64,000 nt of DNA from an uncultured Alphaproteobacteria bacterium (GTDB lineage: Bacteria; Pseudomonadota; Alphaproteobacteria; Micavibrionales; Micavibrionaceae): positions 169,902 to 233,901 of the forward strand of contig CALHAW010000001.1 in NCBI GenBank assembly GCA_937934135.1. The letters run 5' to 3'. Under the pieces are notes generated by a model. The model worked only from the letters and a program-made list of their open reading frames with translations, was not told the DNA's origin and did not search any database. Of this stretch, positions 52,295-59,603 are shown in pieces (position 1 is the first letter of the stretch; each line of letters begins with the position of its first letter). A program made the translations under genes and the position numbers.

Positions 52295-52313
52295 GAGAAT
52301 GATTATCATTTTG
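52295..52313 (-). promoter_or_regulatory. Fur-type iron box upstream of FTR1
   Basis: GAGAATGATTATCATTTTG contains the perfect dyad AATGAT-T-ATCATT (52298-52310), close to the Fur consensus GATAATGATAATCATTATC. It lies 20-38 bases before the permease ATG and about 75 before the divergent esterase, so it may affect both. Confidence 0.8.
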
Positions 52314-52386
52314 TACGGGGTGTTTAGAGAAAAATCAAGATTGAAATATCGTTTTGAAGATGTTTTATGGGGGAATGATAAAAAAT

Positions 52387-53016
52387 ATGTATAAAAAAGG
52401 GCCTCTTTCAGGGGGCGTGCCTAAGAAAATTGTGGTGCTTTTGCATGGTTATGGATCAAACGGGCAGGATTTAATATCGTTGGCGCCGTATTTTCAACCG
52501 GCTGTACCCGATGCGGTATTTGTTTCTCCTGATGCGCCATTCCCGTGTGAGGCAGGTTTTGGTTTTGAATGGTTTTCATTAGAGCAACGCACGCCAGCAA
52601 AATATTTAGAAGGGGCGCAAGCCGCGCATCCTGTCTTAGATGGCTATCTGGATCAGATATTAAATGAATATAATCTATCCAATGAAGATATGGCCTTGGT
52701 TGGGTTTTCTCAAGGGACGATGGTGAGCCTTTATACGGGCTTGCGCCGTGTGTCGCCCATTGCGGGGGTGTTGGGGTATTCTGGCGCGTTGATTGGAGCG
52801 GATAGCGTGCCGAATGACGGTAAAAAACCAGCGATTTATCTGATTCATGGGGAGATTGATTCGGTTGTTCCGGTTGAGGCATACCACCAAGCAAGGGCAG
52901 AATTGGGCAAAAAGGGTTATCCGCTTAGTGGTCATACAAGTGCGCATCTGGAACATTCTATTGATGGGGAGGGGATTGAAAGTGGCTCAAAATTCTTATC
53001 TGAAATCTTTAATTAA
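52387..53016 (+). CDS. Carboxylesterase/phospholipase-like alpha/beta hydrolase
   Basis: About 209 residues from the ATG at 52387, with alternatives at 52354 and 52375. The fold is that of the carboxylesterase/acyl-protein thioesterase family: IVVLLHGYGSNGQDLISLAP (oxyanion), the nucleophile Ser in LVGFSQGTMVSLY, Asp in IHGEIDSVVPVEAY and His in LEHSIDGEGI. Cytoplasmic, no signal peptide. The substrate is not evident. It diverges from the FTR1 gene. Confidence 0.88.
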   Translation: MYKKGPLSGGVPKKIVVLLHGYGSNGQDLISLAPYFQPAVPDAVFVSPDAPFPCEAGFGFEWFSLEQRTPAKYLEGAQAAHPVLDGYLDQILNEYNLSNEDMALVGFSQGTMVSLYTGLRRVSPIAGVLGYSGALIGADSVPNDGKKPAIYLIHGEIDSVVPVEAYHQARAELGKKGYPLSGHTSAHLEHSIDGEGIESGSKFLSEIFN

Positions 53017-53273
53017 AACAATAGCTTGCAATATTTTTTTAAGATTAAGAAATAATATTGCGTGAAAGCAATGCGCTGTGAAATTAATTACATAATAGTT
53101 AAAGCGGTTTGTTAGCTTCTGTCGAAAAGGAGGGTATGACCAAATCGCATAGGTTTTCTGCGTTTTTTGCGGTATAATAGAGTTATAGGCGGTGAGGTCT
53201 GAACTACTCTAATCCTACACTATAGATCTCTCCATTGAGTATTCGTCAAGCCTATGATGTGAAGGAGATTGAT

Positions 53274-53891
53274 ATGCAGGTTGAAAAACCTCAAATTCGA
53301 GAAGAGTTATTAATAGATCTGATAGCACCCCATAAGGTGCCGCTGGAGAATTGCCCAGCCTTGATCTTGAATGCGGATTATAGGCCGCTAAGTTATTTTC
53401 CCCTTTCAATATGGCCTTGGCAGGATGCTGTGAAGGCCATTTTTCGTGATACAGTCACGGTTATTGAAGAATATGACCGTTATATTCACTCCCCCACGAC
53501 AGAATTTAAGCTTCCAAGCGTCATTGCGCTGAAGGAATATATGCGGGTGTCTGAAAATCCTGCTTTTACCCGCTTTAATGTGTTTTTACGTGATTGCTGG
53601 CATTGCCAATATTGCGCGGCCCCGTTTAAGACACATCAACTTACATTTGACCATGTGATCCCAAGATCACGTGGCGGAAGAACATCCTGGGACAATATTG
53701 TCTCGGCCTGTAAGCCCTGTAATACAAGAAAGGGGAGCAAATTACCGCATGATTGCGGAATGCACCCGATGACAGCGCCACGTGAGCCGAGCCTTTTTGA
53801 GCTTCAGGAAACAGGACGAAGATTCCCACCACATTTTCTACATGAAAGTTGGGGGGATTTTTTGTATTGGGACAGTGAATTAGAGGCTTAA
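53274..53891 (+). CDS. HNH endonuclease-domain protein
   Basis: 205 residues from the ATG at 53274, chosen for AAGGAG 6 bases upstream; a TTG frame start at 53235 is not used. The N-terminus has CPALILNADYRPLSYFPLSI, and the nuclease domain CQYCAAPFKTHQLTFDHVIP, then RSRGGRTSWDNIVSACKPCN contains both zinc CxxC pairs and the H-N-H residues. This is the stand-alone chromosomal HNH family widespread in alphaproteobacteria, not a phage terminase partner as far as the context shows. A TATAAT (53173) lies upstream without a clear -35. Confidence 0.88.
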   Translation: MQVEKPQIREELLIDLIAPHKVPLENCPALILNADYRPLSYFPLSIWPWQDAVKAIFRDTVTVIEEYDRYIHSPTTEFKLPSVIALKEYMRVSENPAFTRFNVFLRDCWHCQYCAAPFKTHQLTFDHVIPRSRGGRTSWDNIVSACKPCNTRKGSKLPHDCGMHPMTAPREPSLFELQETGRRFPPHFLHESWGDFLYWDSELEA

Positions 53892-53952
53892 TAAAAGCCC
53901 GAGACGCCGTTTCAATTTTTTTAACCTATGTAAACAATTAAGGAGGTTTCAC

Positions 53953-54309
53953 ATGATAGGTAAAATTTTAGATGTAGGTCACGTAAGGTCAACAGTAGGA
54001 GCGGTTTGGTTCTACGTATTATCATTGGTCTTGCTGGTTGGTATATCCACCACAGCGGTACATTTCATGGGTATGATTGGCGTTGTTGAAGGCGGCGGAA
54101 GCTTCTTCACAGGGTCAGAAATTCATACATTGATTGGATCGTTATTTGTGTTGTTTGTATCGGGATTAATTCTGACGCACAGAAAGCTCACAAGTGATAT
54201 TTTTGCGGTGCTTTTGGTTGGTGTAGGTGTTTATCTTGCTTACACAACAGGTGTGATGCTGGGTCTTATCCCAATCGCGCTTCTGACGACCCTTGGCGGT
54301 AAGAAGTAA
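53953..54309 (+). CDS. Small membrane protein, three or four helices, unknown
   Basis: 118 residues: segments near 15-40 (VGAVWFYVLSLVLLVGISTT), 58-78 (HTLIGSLFVLFVSGLILTHR) and 84-113 (IFAVLLVGVGVYLAYTTGVM). No conserved catalytic pattern is seen. It has a strong Shine-Dalgarno (AAGGAGG) and its own terminator, so it is probably well expressed. Family not recognised. Confidence 0.65.
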   Translation: MIGKILDVGHVRSTVGAVWFYVLSLVLLVGISTTAVHFMGMIGVVEGGGSFFTGSEIHTLIGSLFVLFVSGLILTHRKLTSDIFAVLLVGVGVYLAYTTGVMLGLIPIALLTTLGGKK

Positions 54310-54340
54310 TCGCTTTTCGCTAATATCTATAAGAATTTAA

Positions 54341-54375
54341 AAAGCCCGCGTTATCATAATGCGGGCTTTTTTTTT
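54341..54375 (+). terminator. Rho-independent terminator
   Basis: AAAGCCCGC and GCGGGCTTT form a 9-bp stem with an 11-base loop followed by a run of T. It closes the membrane-protein gene at 53953. Confidence 0.92.
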
Positions 54376-54456
54376 GCTTTGGGATCAAATAAAAATTAGG
54401 AAAACCTTGACTTTTTGCGGGTTACAGCCTATTTCTACCTCATTCGAAAATTTAAT

Positions 54457-54483
54457 GCCGTAGCGGGTTTATCCGCCTGAGGC
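54457..54483 (+). repeat. Left 27-bp inverted repeat of a small element
   Basis: Begins GCCGTAGCGGGTTTA and ends CCGCCTGAGGC. The reverse complement is found at 54629-54655 with one mismatch. Each copy itself carries an imperfect dyad (GCGG-GTTTAT-CCGC), a feature of REP sequences. Confidence 0.85.
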
Positions 54484-54504
54484 GAAAAGAAAGTGAGGAA
54501 TGTC

Positions 54505-54627
54505 ATGTTTGACAATCTTTTTGATTTTTCAAAGCGCAAAAGCTTGAAGCAATCTATTGGGTTTTACTTGTTTTATGGATGTTTATTCATGGGCTTTAGT
54601 GGGTTTATGACTCTTTTAGGTTTGTAG
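54505..54627 (+). CDS. 40-residue membrane peptide inside the inverted-repeat element
   Basis: MFDNLFDFSKRKSLKQSIGF followed by YLFYGCLFMGFSGFMTLLGL: a basic N-terminal part and one hydrophobic helix (about 19-40). The Shine-Dalgarno GTGAGGA lies about 6 bases before ATG. The frame fills the space between the two inverted repeats. It could be a membrane peptide of a toxin or leader type, or a small structural protein; nothing known matches by eye. Confidence 0.5.
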   Translation: MFDNLFDFSKRKSLKQSIGFYLFYGCLFMGFSGFMTLLGL

Positions 54628-54628
54628 A

Positions 54629-54655
54629 GCCTCAGGCGGGTAAACCCGCTACGGC
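54629..54655 (-). repeat. Right 27-bp inverted repeat of a small element
   Basis: The reverse complement of 54457-54483 with a single mismatch (C for T at the central position). It starts 2 bases after the 40-codon ORF stop. Left-to-right the whole element is 199 bp. Confidence 0.85.
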
Positions 54656-54699
54656 GTAAAAACAAAAATTCAGGTAGATATAAGAAGGTCCTTTATAGT

Positions 54700-55416
54700 A
54701 TGAAGTTGATTAAAATACTTTTTTCCATCTTTGGTCTGATTATTACTGCGGCAGGTGTTTTTCTGTATCTTAATTTTGGGAGTTTAGCCAAAAACACGGC
54801 GGAGAAAATTGCGAGTGACGCGTTGGGGGTCAAGGTCACGATTGCGGCGTTGGATGTATCCCTAACGGATAAGCGCGTTACGGTAAGCGGAATTAATATT
54901 GCCAATCCGCGCGGTTTCAAAAACCATCATTTAATGGCCATTCAAAATGTGAGAATTGGTTTAAATACGGCGTCACGCACGTTAATTGATTTCAAAGATA
55001 TCCGCGTTACGGGAACGGGGCTTAATTTTGAGATTACAGAAAAAGGAACGAATATTGCCGCCCTGCAAGCATTAATGGCCAAGAATAAAAAAGCGCCCAA
55101 TAAAACAGCGGACCCGGTGAAGGTTATTATCCGTTCTTTAGTGATTAATCCGTCTGTCATTAACCCCAGTGTGGCGGTGTTAAATCAAAAGATTACATCT
55201 TCTATTACATTGCCTGCGGTTCGCCTGTCTGGTGTGGGTCAACGGGATAATGGGATTTTGGCAAAAGAAGCCGTGCGTCAAGTGATGTCAAAATATTTAA
55301 AACAAGCCGAAGCAACGGTGCGCCAAAAAGGATTAACGGGCAATGCCGATGCGGTTGTGAAAGAGATTGAAGGTAAAGTGAAAGATGTAAAAGATACCTT
55401 TAAGCGCCTGTTTTAA
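54700..55416 (+). CDS. AsmA-like membrane-anchored protein
   Basis: 238 residues: an N-terminal membrane helix (about 4-24, ILFSIFGLIITAAGVFLYLN), then a beta-rich periplasmic region with ASDALGVKVTIAALDVSLTD, then KRVTVSGINIANPRGFKNHH and NVRIGLNTASRTLIDFKDIR, the AsmA/DUF748 pattern of repeated strands. The C-terminal 50 residues are helical and charged. AsmA-type proteins are thought to help lipid or protein placement at the envelope. It is shorter than classical AsmA. Confidence 0.65.
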   Translation: MKLIKILFSIFGLIITAAGVFLYLNFGSLAKNTAEKIASDALGVKVTIAALDVSLTDKRVTVSGINIANPRGFKNHHLMAIQNVRIGLNTASRTLIDFKDIRVTGTGLNFEITEKGTNIAALQALMAKNKKAPNKTADPVKVIIRSLVINPSVINPSVAVLNQKITSSITLPAVRLSGVGQRDNGILAKEAVRQVMSKYLKQAEATVRQKGLTGNADAVVKEIEGKVKDVKDTFKRLF

Positions 55417-55940
55417 TTTAATTTATTTTTCCAGATCAAGCGGGTCGCCATAAAGGCAATCACCGCCAAGCCAAAGCAAAATAGAACATTATAATTGGCC
55501 ATAGAGAGATTAAAAATTGGATCGCTCCATGGAATTTCATCGCATCGTGCGGCTTTGCTTTGTTCAATGATGGCCAAAATATTGGCGGGGTCACTGCCCA
55601 AATCAGGAACGGCGCATCCTTCGAAATGGGATTTCCACCATTTTAATTCAACCCCCGTATGGTAAAATGCAATCAGGCTGTTGGCCAAAAATGTCAATCC
55701 TATTGCGCCCATCATTGCGGCAACGGCTTGCTTGTGCTTAAAGGATAAAATAAACCCCATCAGGCCAAGTGCGATGACAATGCCATAAGGCCAGCGTTGA
55801 TAAATACAAAGAATGCAAGGATCAAGGCCAAAGACATACTGACTGATGAGCGCCATACCCAGCGCCGCGGCGGAGAGAATAGCAAGCGCCAAAGGCATAG
55901 CGCGATGGCACGTTAAAGCGCGTTTTATGAAATTAAACAT
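55413..55940 (-). CDS. dsbB: Disulfide bond formation protein B (DsbB)
   Basis: A 175-residue, four-helix inner-membrane oxidase that passes electrons from DsbA to quinone. The first cysteine pair is in DPCILCIYQRWPYG, the second in the loop FEGCAVPDL and AARCDEIPW. Both pairs needed for catalysis are present. It is on the minus strand 17 bases after the exoD-type gene, so the two may be co-transcribed. No dsbA is in the window. Confidence 0.92.
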   Translation of the reverse strand: MFNFIKRALTCHRAMPLALAILSAAALGMALISQYVFGLDPCILCIYQRWPYGIVIALGLMGFILSFKHKQAVAAMMGAIGLTFLANSLIAFYHTGVELKWWKSHFEGCAVPDLGSDPANILAIIEQSKAARCDEIPWSDPIFNLSMANYNVLFCFGLAVIAFMATRLIWKNKLN

Positions 55941-55957
55941 AGGGAGAGTATAATATT

Positions 55958-56593
55958 TTAAAAGGCAGATTGAAAGAAACCTTTGACGACATCAACGGTT
56001 TCACTGCCAAAATACAGCGTTAAGATAACCAGCATAAGCACCCAGCCAAGCCCGATAATAGCCCCCGCAATCACGGCCAACCCATCGCGCATTAAAATGC
56101 CCAGCGCCATGCCCGCAATCCCCATGCTTGGCACGGTATTGGTTAAGGGAACGGGCATTAAAACGGAGAGCGCCATGATGAATCCCATTAAACCGATAAA
56201 GGACGGCGCGATGCCTTGGGTGAGGAAGGTAAAGCGGGGTTTTGAAAAGATCTCTATCTTCTGAATAAGAGGGATAGCTTTATCAAGCGCGGCCTTTAAC
56301 GATTCCGTTTTAAAGGTTTTGGTTTTGAGCCAAGCCGGTAACCAGATCACCTTTCGGCCAATCATTTGTTGAAATGTGAGGAAAATAAGGGGAGGACCAA
56401 TAATCATAAAAATCCCGATTGCTGGCACAGGCAGGGCAGAGGGCAACGCCACCAGAAACAGCATGAATGCCGTTCCGCGATCTTGAAACAGGGCGAATAT
56501 TTGCGCCAGCGTTGTTTCTTCTTTGGTTAACAGGGTTTTGCTGTCTTGAAGTACGGTGGAAAGGCGGCGATTTTGTTCAATATTTTGCGTCAT
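55958..56593 (-). CDS. ExoD-family membrane protein
   Basis: 211 residues with about four membrane segments: DRGTAFMLFLVALPSALPVP, then AIGIFMIIGPPLIFLTFQQM and KVIWLPAWLKTKTFKTESLK, characteristic of ExoD (exopolysaccharide synthesis). The biochemical role of the family is not settled. It starts near the tRNA-Leu, diverging from it. Confidence 0.85.
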   Translation of the reverse strand: MTQNIEQNRRLSTVLQDSKTLLTKEETTLAQIFALFQDRGTAFMLFLVALPSALPVPAIGIFMIIGPPLIFLTFQQMIGRKVIWLPAWLKTKTFKTESLKAALDKAIPLIQKIEIFSKPRFTFLTQGIAPSFIGLMGFIMALSVLMPVPLTNTVPSMGIAGMALGILMRDGLAVIAGAIIGLGWVLMLVILTLYFGSETVDVVKGFFQSAF

Positions 56594-56680
56594 AATAAGA
56601 TTGACATTCTTGGCCTAACATTGGTAACTGTCAATCAGATTTTCTGAAGGTTGCGTTATTGGCAATCTTTTACCTGATGT

Positions 56681-56767
56681 GCGGGTGTGGTGGAATTGGT
56701 AGACGCGCCAGACTCAAAATCTGGTTTCCGCAAGGAAGTGTCGGTTCGAGTCCGACCACCCGCACCA
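56681..56767 (+). tRNA. tRNA-Leu (anticodon CAA)
   Basis: The acceptor stem GCGGGTG / CACCCGC closes; the CCA end is encoded (56765-56767). The anticodon loop CTCAAAA gives anticodon CAA (reads UUG), on stem CCAGA/TCTGG. The long variable arm (TTTCCGCAAGGAAG) is as expected for tRNA-Leu, and the T loop TTCGAGT is standard. Confidence 0.97.
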
Positions 56768-56775
56768 TTTATTAA

Positions 56776-59400
56776 TTAAACAATAATATTGCCGTTAGTG
56801 AATAAAGCGGCTTCGTCTAGGCCTGTGATGCCGTTAATTGTGGCGATTGATTGGAAGTTGCTTCCGCCAGCCAAACCATCAGCATCGACGCGTACGATGG
56901 TATCTGTGCCATCGCTATCATCGAAGAAGAGATAATCTGTGATGGGGCCGCTTAAGCCAGAGAGTAGGTCACTTATGTCTAAAATATCGCCTTCACCGGC
57001 GGAGAAATCAGCAAGAATGTCGTTATCTGTATAGGCATGTGCGGCTTCAAAAATAAATGTATCTGCGCCATCTCCTCCAAAGAGCGTATCAACACCTGCG
57101 CCGCCATTAAATACGTTATCGCCACCATCCGCGGCGGTGAGTAAGCCTTCATTCAGGGCGATAAAGCCGATACGTTCTTTTTTGGGGTGATTATTGTTAC
57201 TGCCGTTTGAGGCTTCTTCTTGAACATGAACGGTAAATTCTGATGTTGAAACATTACTGGTGGCGGAATAAGAAGGATCATTGCCACTGGTTGTTTGCAT
57301 ATCGTGAATAAAAACAGGTGTGTTGCTAAAGGCTGTGGGGAAGCTAAAGGTACTGTTATTATGTGTGACGCTTTGTGATGTTTCTGAAACATAAAATCCG
57401 CTTGCGGGATCACCACTTTGTTCAACCGCAATCCAACCGATTGTTTCTGTCGCGTGAACATCGTCGTTTGCTTTTTCTTCTTGCAGTTGTGTTTCAAAAC
57501 CGTTGGTTGTGATATTCCTGTTTCTGTTGACCACAGCGCTGGGGTCGTTGTTTGACATGGTTTGAGTCACGACAATGGGATTGTTAGAGAAAGCCGAGTC
57601 AAATGTAACGCTGGAAAATGTGTCATCAGTTGCTTCGACCGTGCCAGCTTGAATGACAACGCCATTATCAAGCACATGCGTTCCTGCTTCGACAGCGAAC
57701 CAAGAGAGCGTCTCAACGGTAGAAACACCATCCAGATAATCAAATTCGTCAATCTGCCATTGAAATCCAGTGGTGGTTACATTTTGAATACGCACGGTAT
57801 AGGGATCACCATTGGTTGAAAGGGCAGACATTTTTAAAACGGGATTTAAAATAGCGGAAGAAAAGCTGACAGTATTCCAGCTGGTGGCTGAGGCGGTTGA
57901 GCCTGTTACAACGCCAGATTCACCGATGATGGTTGCACCATAAAGTGTATCATTTCCATCGCCACCATTGAGGGTGTCATTACCATTACCACCATCAAGG
58001 ATATCATGACCGTTACCGCCATTTAATGTGTCATTACCATCGCCGCCTTCAATAAGGTCATCACCGTTATTACCATTGACGATGTCATCGCCCGCTTCAC
58101 CCAATAAATAATCAAATCCGTTGCCGCCATGAATGATGTCTGCGTCATCACCACCAAAAATACGATCTGATCCATCATCACCATTGAGGGTATCAGTCCC
58201 CGCACCACCATGAATAGTGTCGTTAAAGTCTCCCCCATTAATGATATCGTTACCGTCATTACCGAATAATTTATCCGCCGCATCGCCGCCATTAATTGTG
58301 TCATCACCGGCGCCGCCGCTTATTTGATCTTGTCCAGCATCGCCGTTTAAGACGTCATTACCATCTTCACCAAAGATAGTATCATTGCCTTCACCGCCCG
58401 TGACGGTATCATCGCCTGATCCAGCGCGAATAAAATCTAAGCCTGCACCGCCATCGACAATATCGGCGCCATCATAGGTGAAAATTCTATCATTGCCTTC
58501 GCCGCCCGTGACGGTATCATCACCCGCGCCTGCATCAATGACATCATCACCAATACCGCCAGAAATAAAATCATTTCCTGTGCCGGCATTGATGAAATCT
58601 TTACCGTCTTCACCAAAGATTCGGTCATCACCGTTTCCGCCATTTAGAATATCATTACCCGTACCGCCATAAATAAGATCATTATCATCAAAGCCATTAA
58701 TGCGGTCATTCCCAGACCCACCATTCAGGGTGTCATTGCCTTCATTGCCATAGATCCAATCATCATCTGCGCCGCCATAGATAATATCGTCGCCTAATTG
58801 CCCGCGAAGCTCGTCTCTACCATTGCCGCCAACAAGGACATCAGCGCCTGCTGCGCCAATAAGGCGGTCATTCCCTGCGCCGCCAAAAAGAATATCATCC
58901 CCCTGATTTCCATTTACAACATCGTTACCGTCACCCAAATCAACGATATCTAACCCAACATAGCTACCATTGTGAAAATCTGCATTGGGGGTGCTGACAA
59001 AAGTTGGTGTACCAAAATTGGCGATGGTTGGTTCTACTTGACCGAACATCCATTGTGTATCGGTTAAGTTGAAGTCATAATTATTTGTGAAATTAAAATT
59101 AATTTCTTGGCTTTCAGAGTCAACTTGTGACGCGTCGCGGATATCACGGCCATTTATGAGGAGGCTATCAAATAAAACTTCACGGCCTACTTCGGTAGAG
59201 CTGTCATTAATTTGTGCGCTGATGCTGACGGGCGCAGTGCCAGCATATTCGATAAAGAAGTTATGCGTGCTGGTGCCTGTATTGGTAACGGCGCTCTCCG
59301 TAAAAGACGTATAGACGACGCCATCGATTAAAAGCTCAATGACGGGGGCATCGAGCGAATAAAGTGCGCTGCTTGTTACTGTTAAATAGAAGCCCTGCAT
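56776..59400 (-). CDS. RTX-type secreted protein with carbohydrate-binding-like and lectin-like parts
   Basis: 874 residues. The N-terminal ~95 resemble a calcium-dependent carbohydrate-binding module (CBM36/60 kind): DAPVIELLIDGVVYTSFTES, then REVLFDSLLINGRDIRDASQ. Residues about 155-487 are RTX nonapeptides (GGxGxDxxx, over 30 copies), binding calcium. Residues about 495-755 hold three similar segments with F/V-x-F-S-S/T-A-F-S-N-x-P-V and later G-W/F-I/A-A-V/L, like H-type lectin folds. The end (TFIFEAAHAYTDNDILADFS, then AGEGDILDISDLLSG) is a type I secretion C-terminus. No transporter is linked. A surface adhesin is the likeliest role. Confidence 0.8.
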   Translation of the reverse strand: MQGFYLTVTSSALYSLDAPVIELLIDGVVYTSFTESAVTNTGTSTHNFFIEYAGTAPVSISAQINDSSTEVGREVLFDSLLINGRDIRDASQVDSESQEINFNFTNNYDFNLTDTQWMFGQVEPTIANFGTPTFVSTPNADFHNGSYVGLDIVDLGDGNDVVNGNQGDDILFGGAGNDRLIGAAGADVLVGGNGRDELRGQLGDDIIYGGADDDWIYGNEGNDTLNGGSGNDRINGFDDNDLIYGGTGNDILNGGNGDDRIFGEDGKDFINAGTGNDFISGGIGDDVIDAGAGDDTVTGGEGNDRIFTYDGADIVDGGAGLDFIRAGSGDDTVTGGEGNDTIFGEDGNDVLNGDAGQDQISGGAGDDTINGGDAADKLFGNDGNDIINGGDFNDTIHGGAGTDTLNGDDGSDRIFGGDDADIIHGGNGFDYLLGEAGDDIVNGNNGDDLIEGGDGNDTLNGGNGHDILDGGNGNDTLNGGDGNDTLYGATIIGESGVVTGSTASATSWNTVSFSSAILNPVLKMSALSTNGDPYTVRIQNVTTTGFQWQIDEFDYLDGVSTVETLSWFAVEAGTHVLDNGVVIQAGTVEATDDTFSSVTFDSAFSNNPIVVTQTMSNNDPSAVVNRNRNITTNGFETQLQEEKANDDVHATETIGWIAVEQSGDPASGFYVSETSQSVTHNNSTFSFPTAFSNTPVFIHDMQTTSGNDPSYSATSNVSTSEFTVHVQEEASNGSNNNHPKKERIGFIALNEGLLTAADGGDNVFNGGAGVDTLFGGDGADTFIFEAAHAYTDNDILADFSAGEGDILDISDLLSGLSGPITDYLFFDDSDGTDTIVRVDADGLAGGSNFQSIATINGITGLDEAALFTNGNIIV

Positions 59401-59603
59401 GTCTTTGATAAAGCCTAACCTATTGTTTATATTGATATAAACCCTTTATATCACATACTATTATATGCGCAGAAGGTTACAGATTGATTAAAATTTGATG
59501 TTTTTTTGATGAATAGGGCCTGATTAATTGAATGAACTCAATAATCTAACCTGTTTTGCTATCAATCTTTGCACTTTGAACAATATTATAGCATTCTGTA
59601 TGT

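Noticed and set aside
53136..53177. 13-codon leader frame with AAGGAGGG before the HNH gene
   Set aside because: The Shine-Dalgarno is only about 2 bases from the ATG and the peptide shows no codon run suggesting attenuation.
56681..56767. tRNA-Leu as an integration site of an island containing the RTX gene
   Set aside because: No integrase, no repeat of the tRNA 3' end was seen in the remaining 7 kb, and the downstream genes (EAL, uvrA) look chromosomal.
57930..58940. Dense short repeats that could look like a CRISPR or satellite array
   Set aside because: They are codon-level repeats of the RTX GGxGxDxxx motif in one open frame, with no unique spacers of constant length.
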